A DNA stretch of 64,000 nucleotides from Caldalkalibacillus uzonensis (GCF_030814135.1 NZ_JAUSUQ010000004.1:186001-250000), one strand, 5' to 3'. Shown: positions 42,655 to 52,410, counted from the stretch's first letter. Translations and numbers: made by a program. Notes: generated by a model not told the origin, from the sequence alone.

Positions 42655-44259
42655 TTGTCAGCAGACTTTGTTTTTATCAATGGTCAAGTGATCACTGTGG
42701 ATCAGCGCAACACCGTTGTTGAGGCAGTCGCTGTGAAAGGCAACCGTATCCTGGCCGCTGGAAGCACTGCCAACATCAAAACCTTCATTGGACCACACAC
42801 TGAAGTGATCGATCTTAACGGGCGCAGTCTGCTCCCCGGTTTCATTGACGCCCATTTGCATCTGACCTTGCACGGGACAAACCAACTGGCTGTCAGCTGC
42901 AAGGATCCCCACATCGAATCAATTGGCGACCTGCTTACCGCCTTAAAGCAAAAAGCGGCTCAGACTCCTCCCGGCCAATGGGTAAGAGCCTGGGGCTTTA
43001 ACAACACCAAGATCAAAGAGAAGCGTTATCCGACCCGCTGGGAATTGGATCAGATCTCCACTGAGCACCCTATCATGATTATCCGTACCTGCGGCCATAT
43101 CTCTGCTGTGAACAGTAAAGCGTTGGAGATCGCCGGAATCAATGAACATACACCTGACCCAGACGGAGGAAAAATTGAACGGGATGCCAGTGGCATTCCA
43201 ACTGGGGTGTTAGTCGAAACAGCCCATATGGCTATGTTTGAAAAAGCCCAGTACACAGAAGCAGAGCTACGCCAAGGCATGAAACTGGCCTCTGACGCTT
43301 TTATTGCCGCCGGCATCACCAGTGTGCATGATGCCGGCGGCTATGGGCCGGAAAACATGCGTGTTTTACAGCAGGCCATCCAAGACGGGGACGTAAAAGT
43401 CCGTGTCTACGCCATGATCTGTTCCCTTAACAATTCTGACCTATTTGTGCAGCGCATGATTGACGCAGGAATCCTGACCGGTTGCGGAGATGAACGGTTT
43501 AAGATCGGACCAGCCAAAGTGTTTATTGATGGCAGCAGCAGCGGACCGACCATTGCTACCCGGGAAGGGTATACCAGTGATCCGGATAACTACGGTATCC
43601 TTTATTATTCCCAGGAAGAACTGAATGAGATTTTGGGCACGGCCCATGAAAAAGGATATCAAATCACAGCCCATGCCCAGGGAGACCGCGCGATCGAGAT
43701 GCTGCTGAACTGCATTGAGCAAGCCTTGAAGAAGCATCTGCGCACAAACCACCGTCACCGCATTGAACATGCCGGAGTGTCAACGCCTGACCTGATCCAG
43801 CGCATGAAAAAGCTGAACGTGGTCCCTATTCCCAATCCTCCGTTCATCTATGAATACGGCGATGGATACATCACCAACTATGGAGCGAGGGTAAACCACA
43901 TGTTTCCGGCCCGTGATTTTATTGATCAGGGCATCATCGCCGCCGGCAGTTCAGATTGTCCTGTCACTGATTATAACCCGCTGATGGGCATCTTTTCCGC
44001 CGTCAACCGGGTGACCCAGTCAGGGGTAAAAGCCGGAGAAAATCAGGCTGTCAGTGTGATGGAGGCGATCCGTATGTATACCTGGAACGGCGCCTATGCC
44101 AGTTTTGACGAACATATCAAAGGCAGTATAGAACCGGGCAAACTAGCAGATCTGGTGGTTCTTCATCAACCTATTCTCGATGTGCCACCTGAGGAAATTA
44201 AGGATGTTGGAGTAGATATGACCATGGTGGATGGGGAGATTGTTTATCACGCTGATTGA
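42655..44259 (+). CDS. Amidohydrolase, YtcJ family
   Basis: A 534-residue metal-dependent hydrolase of the amidohydrolase superfamily (Amidohydro_3). TTG 42655 with GGAGGG about 9 bases upstream is favoured over GTG 42646, which overlaps that site. The N-terminal beta domain ADFVFINGQVITVD leads to the metal motif DAHLHL with H67 and H69. RTCGHISAVNSKALEIAGI, TSVHDAGGYG, ITAHAQGDRAIEMLL and SDCPVTDYNPLMGI are the further family landmarks. YtcJ-type enzymes cleave amides, formamides or cyclic amides, and the true substrate is unknown. It ends the symporter operon. Confidence 0.88.
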   Translation: MSADFVFINGQVITVDQRNTVVEAVAVKGNRILAAGSTANIKTFIGPHTEVIDLNGRSLLPGFIDAHLHLTLHGTNQLAVSCKDPHIESIGDLLTALKQKAAQTPPGQWVRAWGFNNTKIKEKRYPTRWELDQISTEHPIMIIRTCGHISAVNSKALEIAGINEHTPDPDGGKIERDASGIPTGVLVETAHMAMFEKAQYTEAELRQGMKLASDAFIAAGITSVHDAGGYGPENMRVLQQAIQDGDVKVRVYAMICSLNNSDLFVQRMIDAGILTGCGDERFKIGPAKVFIDGSSSGPTIATREGYTSDPDNYGILYYSQEELNEILGTAHEKGYQITAHAQGDRAIEMLLNCIEQALKKHLRTNHRHRIEHAGVSTPDLIQRMKKLNVVPIPNPPFIYEYGDGYITNYGARVNHMFPARDFIDQGIIAAGSSDCPVTDYNPLMGIFSAVNRVTQSGVKAGENQAVSVMEAIRMYTWNGAYASFDEHIKGSIEPGKLADLVVLHQPILDVPPEEIKDVGVDMTMVDGEIVYHAD

Positions 44260-44279
44260 TAATCAGAGTCAAAATTGTT

Positions 44280-44320
44280 AAAAAAGTAGAGGAGGTAACC
44301 ACTTACGTGGCTACCCCCTC
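44280..44320 (-). terminator. Terminator of the deoR-type/rha operon, strand-biased
   Basis: The inverted repeat 44289-44302 with 44307-44320 has two A/C mismatches when read on the + strand. On the - strand these positions become G-U pairs, so the - strand RNA forms an uninterrupted 14-bp stem with a GUAA loop, followed by a T run (44285-44280). It should terminate the rhamnose operon well and the + strand amidohydrolase operon poorly. The rest of 44321-44434 shows nothing. Confidence 0.7.
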
Positions 44321-44434
44321 GTTGAACCGTTTGTACCCTAGATTAGGATTCTGTATCAGCACCATCTGACCATTCCTACATGGGCTACTGGCCCAGCACA
44401 GGTTCAATTGATCATGGCCAATAACTAAATGCTT

Positions 44435-45220
44435 TCACTCTCCTTCCTGCTTACGATATACTTCTTTGGCACGTGTCACTTGTACAGATACATCTTCAAA
44501 TTGTTGAATAAGCGCCTGGTCTGTTTTGGAATCAGTGATGATCATTTCTATCTTGTCAAGGTCGCACAAGAGGGTGAAAGCCTGAACCCCAAATTTACTG
44601 TAATCGGCCAATAGATAAACCCGGTCAGCAATATCAATCATTTTCCTTTTGACCAGGGCCTGCAACTCGTTAGATTCACTGATGCCCCACTTGGGATGAA
44701 GCCCATGGCAAGAAATAAATGCCTTGTTGACATGATAAAGTTCTAATGACCGTTCTGCCAAAGGGCCGATAAATGACAGTGAAGCCGGAGTGAGATTTCC
44801 TCCAGTTGAAATCACAGCTATTTTTTCCTTGTTGGCCAGCTCAAAGGCCACTTTCATGGAATTGGTAACTACCGTCAGAGGAATATCCGGCAAGATTTTG
44901 GCCACATACCAAGCGGTGGAACTAGCATCCAAAATAATGCTGTCGTGAGGTTCGATATAATTGAGGGTAGCCTTGGCCACTTCCTTTTTTTCCTCGACAT
45001 TGACTACTTCCCGTTCAAAGTAGGGAATCTCTGAGTTACCGCTGATGCTGATCGCCCCGCCATGGCTTCGTTTCAAACGTCCTTCATGTTCCAACTTTTC
45101 TAGATCTCGACGGATCGTTTCTTCTGTGACGCCAAAGATTTGGCTTAGTTCGGAAACCCGGACACTTCCCCGTTCATTGACAATTTCCACAATCTTTTCT
45201 TGTCTCTCTGCTACAAGCAT
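44435..45220 (-). CDS. DeoR-family transcriptional regulator (rhamnose locus)
   Basis: A 261-residue repressor, last gene of the rhaEW-rhaI-rhaB unit. ATG 45220 has GGGGAGG six bases upstream; ATG 45226 abuts that site. The N-terminal DeoR helix-turn-helix (residues about 3-55) reads ERQEKIVEIVNERGSVRVSE, then VTEETIRRDLEKLEHEGRL and the hallmark HGGA. The C-terminal sensor domain (DASSTAWYVAKIL, VVTNSMKVAFELA, GPLAERSLELYHVNKAFISC) binds a phosphorylated sugar in this family, here probably L-rhamnulose 1-phosphate. Candidate targets are the shared 22-bp elements before rhaEW and rhaM. Confidence 0.88.
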   Translation of the reverse strand: MLVAERQEKIVEIVNERGSVRVSELSQIFGVTEETIRRDLEKLEHEGRLKRSHGGAISISGNSEIPYFEREVVNVEEKKEVAKATLNYIEPHDSIILDASSTAWYVAKILPDIPLTVVTNSMKVAFELANKEKIAVISTGGNLTPASLSFIGPLAERSLELYHVNKAFISCHGLHPKWGISESNELQALVKRKMIDIADRVYLLADYSKFGVQAFTLLCDLDKIEMIITDSKTDQALIQQFEDVSVQVTRAKEVYRKQEGE

Positions 45221-45258
45221 AGCCATCCTCCCCTTTTAAACCTGGTCATGGATTTAAG

Positions 45259-46728
45259 TTAGCATTTTGTCATTGCGCGAAATTTGGCGTACGCCTCTGT
45301 CCAATGTTCATGATCTTCTGGTTCATATGTGGTGACGGGATAGGAGTGTCTGGACACAAGCCGGGCTTCCTGCAAACTGTTAATCTGTCCCTGAGCCATA
45401 TATTGAACCAGCAGATTCCCCACTGCTGTCGCTTCTACAGGCCCCGCCCAAACAGGCCGGCCTATGGCATTGGCGGTATATTGGCATAACAACGTGTTCT
45501 TGATGCCTCCCCCTACCATGTGTAACCCAGCAAACGACTTGTTGGCCAGTTGTTCCGTCCGTTCCAAAATGAGACGATATTTTAAAGCCAGGCTGGTTAA
45601 CACACAGTTAATGATCTCTCCCTGTGATTCGGGTACTGGCTGGCCGGTACGCTGACAATACTGTTTGATTTGGTCAGGCATATGGCTCGGTTTTAAGAAC
45701 ATGTGATCATCCGGGTCAATAAAGGAGACGAATGGCTGTGCATCCCGGGCCAGTCTAATCAACTGCTCATAAGACAGATTTGTTCCCTCTTTGGCCCAGA
45801 CACGCCGACACTCTTCAATGATCCACAACCCCATGATATTTTTAAGCAAACGGTAGGTGTTGTGGATACCGCCCTCATTGGTAAAATTCCAATTTAACGC
45901 ATGTTCAGTCAAAACGGGCTCTGTTACTTCTGTCCCTAACAAAGACCATGTGCCACAGCTCAGGTAAGCAAAATCCTGATCGGCTGCTGGTACGGCCACC
46001 ACAGCAGAAGCCGTATCGTGTTCAGCCACAGCCACAAGGGGGATAGCGTTCATACCTAAATCCTGGCTGACTGAAGATCTCAGCTGTCCATTGATTTTGG
46101 CCGGTTGGCTCACTTCTCCAAAAATATGGCCTGGCAGGCCCAATGCCTCAATAATGTGCTGATCCCACTGTTTGGAACGGGCATTAAACAGTTGGGTGGT
46201 GGTGGCATTGGTAAACTCACTTTGCTTCTCACCGGTTAAAAAAAAGCGTAACAGATCTGGGATCATCAGTAAATGCTCCGCCTGATCAAGAATAGGAGAA
46301 CCCGCCTTCCGCATAGCATACAAATGGTAAATGGTATTGATTGGCATAAATTGGATTCCGGTCCGGCTAAAAAGTTCTTTTTTACTGATTATCTGGCTTA
46401 CTTCTTCCATCATCCCTGCCGTCTGCGGGTCACGATAATGGTATGGATTGCCGAGCAGTTCATCATTTTTACCTAAGAGACCGAAATCGATGGCCCATGA
46501 ATCAATGGCCATGCTGCTGATGTGATCATATCCTGCATATTTACACTTTAACAACCCTAGCTGCAGTTCATGATAGATGCGCAATATATCCCAGTACAAG
46601 TGGGAGCCCACTTGTACGGGATCATTAGCAAAACGGTGAATCTCTTTAATATCCAGCCGCTCACCATTAAAACGTCCCACCACCGCTCTGCCGCTTGTGG
46701 CCCCCAAATCATAGGCTAAGGTAATCAC
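45259..46728 (-). CDS. rhaB: L-rhamnulokinase
   Basis: A 489-residue FGGY-family kinase that phosphorylates L-rhamnulose at O1. GTG 46728 overlaps the rhaI stop by 4 bases. The N-terminal phosphate-binding motif is LAYDLGATSGRAVVGRF; SSMAIDSWAIDFGLL and HYRDPQTAGMM are typical of RhaB. The C-terminal half shows LSCGTWSLLGTE and HMVGGGIKNTLLCQYTANAI. Gene order with isomerase and aldolase leaves little doubt about the role. Confidence 0.93.
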   Translation of the reverse strand: MITLAYDLGATSGRAVVGRFNGERLDIKEIHRFANDPVQVGSHLYWDILRIYHELQLGLLKCKYAGYDHISSMAIDSWAIDFGLLGKNDELLGNPYHYRDPQTAGMMEEVSQIISKKELFSRTGIQFMPINTIYHLYAMRKAGSPILDQAEHLLMIPDLLRFFLTGEKQSEFTNATTTQLFNARSKQWDQHIIEALGLPGHIFGEVSQPAKINGQLRSSVSQDLGMNAIPLVAVAEHDTASAVVAVPAADQDFAYLSCGTWSLLGTEVTEPVLTEHALNWNFTNEGGIHNTYRLLKNIMGLWIIEECRRVWAKEGTNLSYEQLIRLARDAQPFVSFIDPDDHMFLKPSHMPDQIKQYCQRTGQPVPESQGEIINCVLTSLALKYRLILERTEQLANKSFAGLHMVGGGIKNTLLCQYTANAIGRPVWAGPVEATAVGNLLVQYMAQGQINSLQEARLVSRHSYPVTTYEPEDHEHWTEAYAKFRAMTKC

Positions 46729-47945
46729 CAGCTGGCCCCGCCTTTGCCTCTGGAGGCGATTTTTTCGGCATATCCGCTATCCAGATAAGCTTGCATGGGA
46801 TCGACCGGTACACCCATCTCCTCCCGCACCGCAGCCAAGAGCGGGGTGACATCCTGTTCAAACGCCTGGCGAACGGCATGTTCTGCAGCAAGAACATCCT
46901 GCCTTTCTTGGGCCTGGCGGACTTCGTCAAAGTTAATCAGCAAGGCCTTGGCATACTGCGTCTGGACATTCAATACGGAGCGGATCATAGCCGGGATTTT
47001 GGGTTCAATATTATGACTTTGGTCGATCATGTAGGCAATGTTCTCAGCGGTTTTCCGCACGGCTGGATCAGCGTCCTGACCAGCGTCCAAAATCTGATAA
47101 AAAATGAGAAACAGTTCATACGGATTGATGGTCCCTACAATCAAATCATCATCGGCATACTTTCTGCTGTTAAAGTGAAAGCCACCCAATTTCTTCTCAT
47201 CAAGCAAATAGGCCACAATGTGCTCTACATTGGTGCCTGGCGCATGATGGCCGGTATCCACCAAAACCTGGGCCTTTTCCCCCAGTTTAAGCGCCATATC
47301 GTAGGCCATGCCCCAATCAGCCAGATCGGTATGATAAAAAGCCGGCTCAAAAAATTTATATTCAATTAACATGCGCATGTCAGGAGTTAATGCCTGGTAC
47401 AGTTCGGCCAACGCTTCCAATATCCAACGTTTCCTGGTGCGGATGTTGACCTGTCCCGGGTAATTGCTGCCGTCGGCAAACCACAGACTAATGGTGTTTG
47501 AGCCTACCACTTTGGCTATTTCCACACACTCCAGCAGATGGTTGATGGCCTTTTGTCTGATTTGAGGAATGGAGTTGGTCACGCTGCCGAACATATAGTC
47601 ATCGTCCTGAAACAGATTGGGGTTAACAGCACCAATGGACAGGCCTTGTGCCTGGGCATGCGCTTTTAATTTTTCATAGTCGTCCACTTTGTCCCAAGGG
47701 ATATGAATCGCCACTGCCGGACAAAGGCCTGTCAAGCGGTGAACCTGAGCCGCATCATCAATTTTCTCAAACGGGTTACGGGGCACCCCAACCTGCTGGA
47801 ACACTTTAAACCGAGTTCCCGAATCACCGTACCCCCAAGAAGGCGTTTCAATCTTTAAGGCCTTGAGTTTCTGCTTGACCTGTTCAAGGTCAATGCCTCT
47901 GTCCTGCTGCTGTTGTTCAAACAGGGCATAAGCCTTGTCATGCAT
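46725..47945 (-). CDS. rhaI: L-rhamnose isomerase (RhaI, Gram-positive subtype)
   Basis: A 406-residue TIM-barrel isomerase converting L-rhamnose to L-rhamnulose. It belongs to the RhaI type (Streptomyces/Pseudomonas stutzeri kind) and not the E. coli RhaA type. Landmarks are ETPSWGYGDSGTRFKVFQQ, the metal-site stretch MLIEYKFFEPAFYHTDLADW and VLVDTGHHAPGTNVEHIVA, with FHFNSRKYADDDLIVG. ATG 47945 follows GAGGAGTGATTTTTAA. It is coupled to rhaB by a 4-base overlap and follows rhaEW by 46 bases, the usual Gram-positive arrangement. Confidence 0.92.
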   Translation of the reverse strand: MHDKAYALFEQQQQDRGIDLEQVKQKLKALKIETPSWGYGDSGTRFKVFQQVGVPRNPFEKIDDAAQVHRLTGLCPAVAIHIPWDKVDDYEKLKAHAQAQGLSIGAVNPNLFQDDDYMFGSVTNSIPQIRQKAINHLLECVEIAKVVGSNTISLWFADGSNYPGQVNIRTRKRWILEALAELYQALTPDMRMLIEYKFFEPAFYHTDLADWGMAYDMALKLGEKAQVLVDTGHHAPGTNVEHIVAYLLDEKKLGGFHFNSRKYADDDLIVGTINPYELFLIFYQILDAGQDADPAVRKTAENIAYMIDQSHNIEPKIPAMIRSVLNVQTQYAKALLINFDEVRQAQERQDVLAAEHAVRQAFEQDVTPLLAAVREEMGVPVDPMQAYLDSGYAEKIASRGKGGASW

Positions 47946-47991
47946 TTAAAAATCACTCCTCTACTCTCAAAAACTGTATAGATATGCTTTA

Positions 47992-50058
47992 TTACCGGAC
48001 AAAGGCAGCGGGCACGCCTCCGTCAACGGTCAGCATACATCCGGTTGTTTTAGCCGCTCTATCAGAGGCGAAAAACAGAATGGCTTCAGCCACATCTTCT
48101 GGAAAAACATTGACCTTTAGCGTGGTGCGTTCTCTGTAAAATTCATCCAGTTGGTCAGGTTTAATCCCATAGGCAGCGGCCCGTTCTTCACGCCATTTGC
48201 TGTTCCAAATAGCTGAGCCTTGCAAGACGGCATCAGGCAGAACGGCATTGACCCGGATACCAAACTCTCCCCCTTCAGCAGCGATGCAGCGGGCCAGATG
48301 GACTTCGGCCGCTTTGGCTGCACTGTAGGCAGCGGCATGCTTGCCGGCATAAACCGAGTTTTTGGAGCCGACAAACACCATGCTTCCACCGCTGGATTGC
48401 TTCTTCATTATTTTGAAAGCCTCTCTGGCCACCAGGAAGTAACCGGTGTTAAGGACATCCATGTTCAGTTTCCATTCTTCTAGCGTTGTCTCGTCCAATG
48501 GACTGGAGGTAGCCAAACCTGCGTTGTTGACCACAATATCCACGCCGCCATAGGTTAAGACTGCCTGTTTGAATGCCCCGGCGACCAGATCTTCCTTGGT
48601 CACATCAGTTTTGACACCGATCGCCCGCCCCTCACCGTATGTTTGAATAAGATCTTCTGCTAATTGTTGTGCCCCTTCCTCATTCAGGTCGACAATGACA
48701 ACATGAGCCCCCTTTTCCACCAGACGGCGGCAGGTGGCGCTGCCAATGCCTCCCGCTCCACCGGTCACTAAGGCAACCTGCCGGGAAAGTTCTTTTTCAG
48801 GGGGAGCCAAGCTTAACTTATACAGTTCGAGTGGCCAGTACTCCACATCATAAGATTCCTTTTCATTGAGCGACACAAAACGCCCGAGGGTGGTGGCTCC
48901 TCTCATCACGGCAATGGCCCGGTGGTAGAGTGCACCACTCACTTTGGACATAAACCAGTTTTTTCCTGTGTTAATCATGCCCAGGCCAGGAATCAGGATT
49001 ACACGTGGTGCAGGCTCGGCCATTTGGTCACCTTCGTTTTTATTGCGTTCAAAGTATTGTTGATATTCCTCCTTAAAGCGAGCGATGCCTTCTTTTAATT
49101 TGCTGATGAGTGTTTTCGTGTCTTCCTGCCCTGGATGCCAGTCAATATAAAGAGGCACCCGTTTGGTGTGAACGAGATGATCAGGGCAGGCGGCACCCAC
49201 TTGTGATAGCGCAGGCGCATCATGGCTGTTCACAAACTGCAGCACATTTTCTGCATCATCAAAGGTGACAATCGCCTTTTTCTGGCCACTGACCTCACCG
49301 CGGATCACAGGCAGAATCTCAGCCAGTACCGCTCTACGCTCCTCAGTCGGCAACGCTTGGTACTTCGCTCCGCCAAAGAGCCTCTCCTCATCCACCCGGG
49401 ATTCGATATACCGTTCAGCCTCCTGAATAATGGAAATGGTGTTATGGTAACACTCTTCAGCCGTCTCTCCCCAGGTCACCAGGCCATGTTTTTCCATCAG
49501 GACCAATTCCGCCTTGGAGTTATTTTTTACCCCTTCAGCAATCATTTTTGACAGGGTAAACCCGGGACGGACATACGGCACCCAAACAAAGCGGTCACCA
49601 AAGATTTCTTCGGCAATGGCTTTGCCATTATCCGCACAGCAAATGCTGATGATTGCGTCAGGATGCGTATGATCCACATGTTTGAAGGGCAGAAAAGCAT
49701 GCAGCAACGTCTCAATTGAAGCCCGCGGGTGTGTGCTATCAATCATACAATGCGAAAGGTAAGCCACCATCTCTTCATCGGACATCTCGTCCCTCTCCAA
49801 TAAAGGACGGATATCCTCCAGTCTTAGACCGGTGAAGTTGTTGGCCTTCATGGTAGCCAGGTCAGAACCACTGCCTTTAACCCACATGACTTCAATTTCA
49901 CGGCGACGGAAATCCAGCTCGGTTGTTTTCATAGAGGTATTCCCTCCGCCCCAGTTAGCCACTGAGCGGTCAATTCCCAGTAAATTGGAACGATAAACCA
50001 GCTCTTCCAGGCCTGTTAATCCTGCTGCTTTCTCCTTATCCCACATATTTTTAACCAT
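47992..50058 (-). CDS. rhaEW: Bifunctional L-rhamnulose-1-phosphate aldolase / lactaldehyde dehydrogenase
   Basis: A 688-residue two-domain enzyme. ATG 50058 follows GGAGGTCATCAT. Residues 1 to about 400 are a class II aldolase domain with zinc histidines in DHTHPDAIISICCADNG and MEKHGLVTWG. Residues about 425-688 form a short-chain dehydrogenase: nucleotide motif ALVTGGAGGIGSATCRRL, catalytic S in FVGSKNS and YSAAKAAEVH. It cleaves rhamnulose 1-phosphate to DHAP and L-lactaldehyde and oxidises the latter to L-lactate. It opens the second rha transcription unit. Confidence 0.93.
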   Translation of the reverse strand: MVKNMWDKEKAAGLTGLEELVYRSNLLGIDRSVANWGGGNTSMKTTELDFRRREIEVMWVKGSGSDLATMKANNFTGLRLEDIRPLLERDEMSDEEMVAYLSHCMIDSTHPRASIETLLHAFLPFKHVDHTHPDAIISICCADNGKAIAEEIFGDRFVWVPYVRPGFTLSKMIAEGVKNNSKAELVLMEKHGLVTWGETAEECYHNTISIIQEAERYIESRVDEERLFGGAKYQALPTEERRAVLAEILPVIRGEVSGQKKAIVTFDDAENVLQFVNSHDAPALSQVGAACPDHLVHTKRVPLYIDWHPGQEDTKTLISKLKEGIARFKEEYQQYFERNKNEGDQMAEPAPRVILIPGLGMINTGKNWFMSKVSGALYHRAIAVMRGATTLGRFVSLNEKESYDVEYWPLELYKLSLAPPEKELSRQVALVTGGAGGIGSATCRRLVEKGAHVVIVDLNEEGAQQLAEDLIQTYGEGRAIGVKTDVTKEDLVAGAFKQAVLTYGGVDIVVNNAGLATSSPLDETTLEEWKLNMDVLNTGYFLVAREAFKIMKKQSSGGSMVFVGSKNSVYAGKHAAAYSAAKAAEVHLARCIAAEGGEFGIRVNAVLPDAVLQGSAIWNSKWREERAAAYGIKPDQLDEFYRERTTLKVNVFPEDVAEAILFFASDRAAKTTGCMLTVDGGVPAAFVR

Positions 50059-50112
50059 ATGATGACCTCCGACTTTTGTTTGTTTTTATTTGCGATTGTT
50101 TACATGTTTTTT

Positions 50113-50134
50113 ATTTTAAATTATTTTGTTTATT
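50113..50134. promoter_or_regulatory. Shared 22-bp element, copy 1 (candidate rhamnose operator)
   Basis: This AT-rich 22-mer upstream of rhaEW matches the one at 56925-56946 upstream of rhaM at 19 of 22 positions, in the same orientation relative to the genes. A promoter-like pair TTCAAA-16-TAAAAT on the - strand overlaps it. It is a good candidate for the DeoR-type regulator. The block AAACAAACAAAA also occurs near both genes. Confidence 0.5.
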
Positions 50135-50193
50135 TTTGAACATAGATTTGAAAAAAATTTAGCATTTTTATGAAACCCTATTAAAACTTACTG

Positions 50194-50236
50194 CAAAAAG
50201 GGACGGGGAAGCCTGATCAGACCAAGCTTCACCGTC
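50194..50236 (-). terminator. Terminator after rhaS
   Basis: On the - strand GACGGTGAAGC (50236-50226), a 13-base loop and GCTTCCCCGTC (50212-50202) pair with one mismatch. CC and five T residues follow (50199-50195). It separates the transport unit from the rhaEW unit. The rest of the 230-base gap carries the rhaEW promoter region. Confidence 0.75.
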
Positions 50237-50289
50237 TGTAATAAATGCAGAATTTTTGTGACTCCTCATTATTTATTTATAACGGTCTT

Positions 50290-51348
50290 CTAATAAACGT
50301 CCTTCCACTCATCAATGTTACTTGAATCAAATCTGAATGGGTCACCAAGCATGATCTGGCTGCCATCCCCATCTTCAACAACTTCTTTTTTGCCCAGTCT
50401 GCCGGCATCAAATGATTCCCCTGGCTCTCCGGTAATGATCCCCTCTACTAGAGCGTGTGCAGCATAGCCAGAGAGATACCCCACATCGATTGGGTTCCAC
50501 AAATACATCCATTGGCAAACCCCATTTTCAATGTATTCCGCCATTTCGCTGGGAAGTCCAAGACCGGTCAATTGAACCTTTCCTTGTAAACCTTTATCTG
50601 TTAAAACTTTGCCTGCGGCTGCAATTCCAACAGTTGTTGGAGCAATAATCCCCTTCAAATCAGGATAAGATCTTAACAGGGCTTCAGTTTCAGCCACACT
50701 TTTATCTCGAAGATCATCCCCATAGGCTATTTTGACCAGTTCAATATTTTCATACTTTGGATCCTCCAGCTCTTTTTTCATCCAATCAATCCACAAATTT
50801 TGATTCGTTGCTTGAGAGGTTGCACTAAGAATGGCAATCTGACCTTCTCCACCAATCATTTCATGAATCGCTTCAATTTGAATACGTCCAATACGCTCTG
50901 GGTCTGCTTGGTTAACATGAACCATCCGGCTCTGGGTATTGACGGCCGAGTCTAGCGAAAGAACCTTAATACCCCGATCCATTGCTTTCTTAAGGGCAGG
51001 CTGAAGGGCATCAGGATCATTGGCCACAACAGCAATCGCATCCACTTGTTGAGCAATGAGCTCCTCAATAATTTGAATTTGAGCCTCTGCTGTCGGTTGG
51101 TCAGGAGCTCTTAAGATCGCTTCTCCTCCAAGTTCTTCAATCGCGTTTTTAAATCCCTCCATCTGTTTTTCGCCGTAAGGATTACCAGTGTTTTTAAAAA
51201 TAATGGCATACTTTTTCTTCTCTTCCCCGGTGCTATCGCCGCCATTTTTAGTGTCCCCCTGGTCGTTAGTATCGGTTGTCGTACCGCATGCGGCTAACAG
51301 CCCCAGCATGAGTACAAATGATAGAGTCAATAACAGCCACCTTCTCAT
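50290..51348 (-). CDS. rhaS: Rhamnose ABC importer, substrate-binding lipoprotein
   Basis: A 352-residue periplasmic-binding-protein-type I lipoprotein of the RbsB/CUT2 class. ATG 51348 follows AAAGGGGGGTATCACA; the longer frame from further upstream lacks this site and spoils the signal peptide. The lipobox LLAACGTT has C21. KYAIIFKNTGNPYGEKQMEGF opens the domain, and AIAVVANDPDALQPALKKA and KVLSLDSAVN are typical of this fold. It follows two permeases and an ATPase and is closed by a terminator. L-rhamnose as ligand is inferred from the locus. Confidence 0.9.
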   Translation of the reverse strand: MRRWLLLTLSFVLMLGLLAACGTTTDTNDQGDTKNGGDSTGEEKKKYAIIFKNTGNPYGEKQMEGFKNAIEELGGEAILRAPDQPTAEAQIQIIEELIAQQVDAIAVVANDPDALQPALKKAMDRGIKVLSLDSAVNTQSRMVHVNQADPERIGRIQIEAIHEMIGGEGQIAILSATSQATNQNLWIDWMKKELEDPKYENIELVKIAYGDDLRDKSVAETEALLRSYPDLKGIIAPTTVGIAAAGKVLTDKGLQGKVQLTGLGLPSEMAEYIENGVCQWMYLWNPIDVGYLSGYAAHALVEGIITGEPGESFDAGRLGKKEVVEDGDGSQIMLGDPFRFDSSNIDEWKDVY

Positions 51349-51432
51349 TGTGATACCCCCCTTTAATAGATTTGACTTTTTATACAAAGCAGCTTGCGCT
51401 GTTTTGTATCTTTTATCAAGCATTTCTCGAAA

Positions 51433-52407
51433 TTAAGCACGGCCCCATCTCAGATTAGTCAGTGATACAGCTATAACGAGTAATAAGCCAATGATAATCA
51501 GCTGCGTTTGGGCAGCAACATTGAGGAGTCCCATGCCATAACGCAAGAAACCAACTAAAAAGATAGCAATAATAGGGCCAATCATCCGTCCTTTGCCACC
51601 TGCAGTGCTTACACCTCCCAGAACAACCATTGCAATAACTTCAAGCTCGTACATCATGGCAATGTTAGGACGGGTACTCCCCATTTTGGAGGTCAGGAAT
51701 AATGCAGTCAGAGCAGCCATCAGACCTGTAAGGGTAAATACAATCAATTTGATTTTGTCTACTTGAATACCCGAAAAACGGCTGGCTGTTGGGTTATTTC
51801 CTATAGCATAGACATATCTGCCAAATGTTGTTTTATGCAGCAAAAGAGCAAATATAACAGCAAACACGGCGAACACGATAAGAATAAATGGAAGCGGTCC
51901 TACATACCCCCATCCCAAAAAACTGAACCATTCCGGGAAGCCGCCTATCGCTTGATCTTCAAGGAGTACGTAAGCAATGCCACGGTATAAAATCATGGTG
52001 ACCAAGGTGACGATTACGGCCGACAATTCTTTAAATTTAACAATTAGCAACCCGTTAAACAGTCCACATAGTGTACCCACCGCCAAACAAATCAAAATAG
52101 CTAAACTCATTGGGACACCCATGCTGTAAAAATAGGCCATCGTCACCGAAGAAACGGCCACTATTGATGCAACAGAAATATCAATATCAGCCAAAATAAT
52201 GACAAATACCATGGCCAGAACAATAAATGCTTTGTCCAGAAAAGTCATTGTGGCATCCCTTAAATTGTAAATATCTGAGTAACCGGGAGCCAAAAAAGAG
52301 AAACTGAGGTTCACGATAATAAAGACGAGTACCAGCATATATTCCCACTGCAAAAAGTGCGTTTTCCAATTAATCTGTTTACTATCCAAGAGCACTCTGG
52401 ATTGCAT
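51433..52407 (-). CDS. rhaQ: Rhamnose ABC importer permease
   Basis: A 324-residue RbsC-type (CUT2) permease with eight or more predicted helices. ATG 52407 lies 3 bases after the stop of the other permease; GGAGG is present 12 bases upstream. The family coupling loop appears as YVYAIGNNPTASRFSGIQVDK, and AMVVLGGVSTAGGKGRMIGP is the conserved C-terminal motif. Together with rhaP, rhaT and rhaS it forms a complete importer, typical of rhamnose loci that carry two different permeases. Confidence 0.9.
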   Translation of the reverse strand: MQSRVLLDSKQINWKTHFLQWEYMLVLVFIIVNLSFSFLAPGYSDIYNLRDATMTFLDKAFIVLAMVFVIILADIDISVASIVAVSSVTMAYFYSMGVPMSLAILICLAVGTLCGLFNGLLIVKFKELSAVIVTLVTMILYRGIAYVLLEDQAIGGFPEWFSFLGWGYVGPLPFILIVFAVFAVIFALLLHKTTFGRYVYAIGNNPTASRFSGIQVDKIKLIVFTLTGLMAALTALFLTSKMGSTRPNIAMMYELEVIAMVVLGGVSTAGGKGRMIGPIIAIFLVGFLRYGMGLLNVAAQTQLIIIGLLLVIAVSLTNLRWGRA

Positions 52408-52410
52408 GAT

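Noticed and set aside
46791-47369. 192-codon open frame on the + strand
   Set aside because: It is antisense to rhaI, which has all its metal-site motifs. No domain or start signal was seen.
50091-50104. cre-like site upstream of rhaEW
   Set aside because: It matches the consensus at only 12 of 14 positions and breaks the central CG, so it is not listed.
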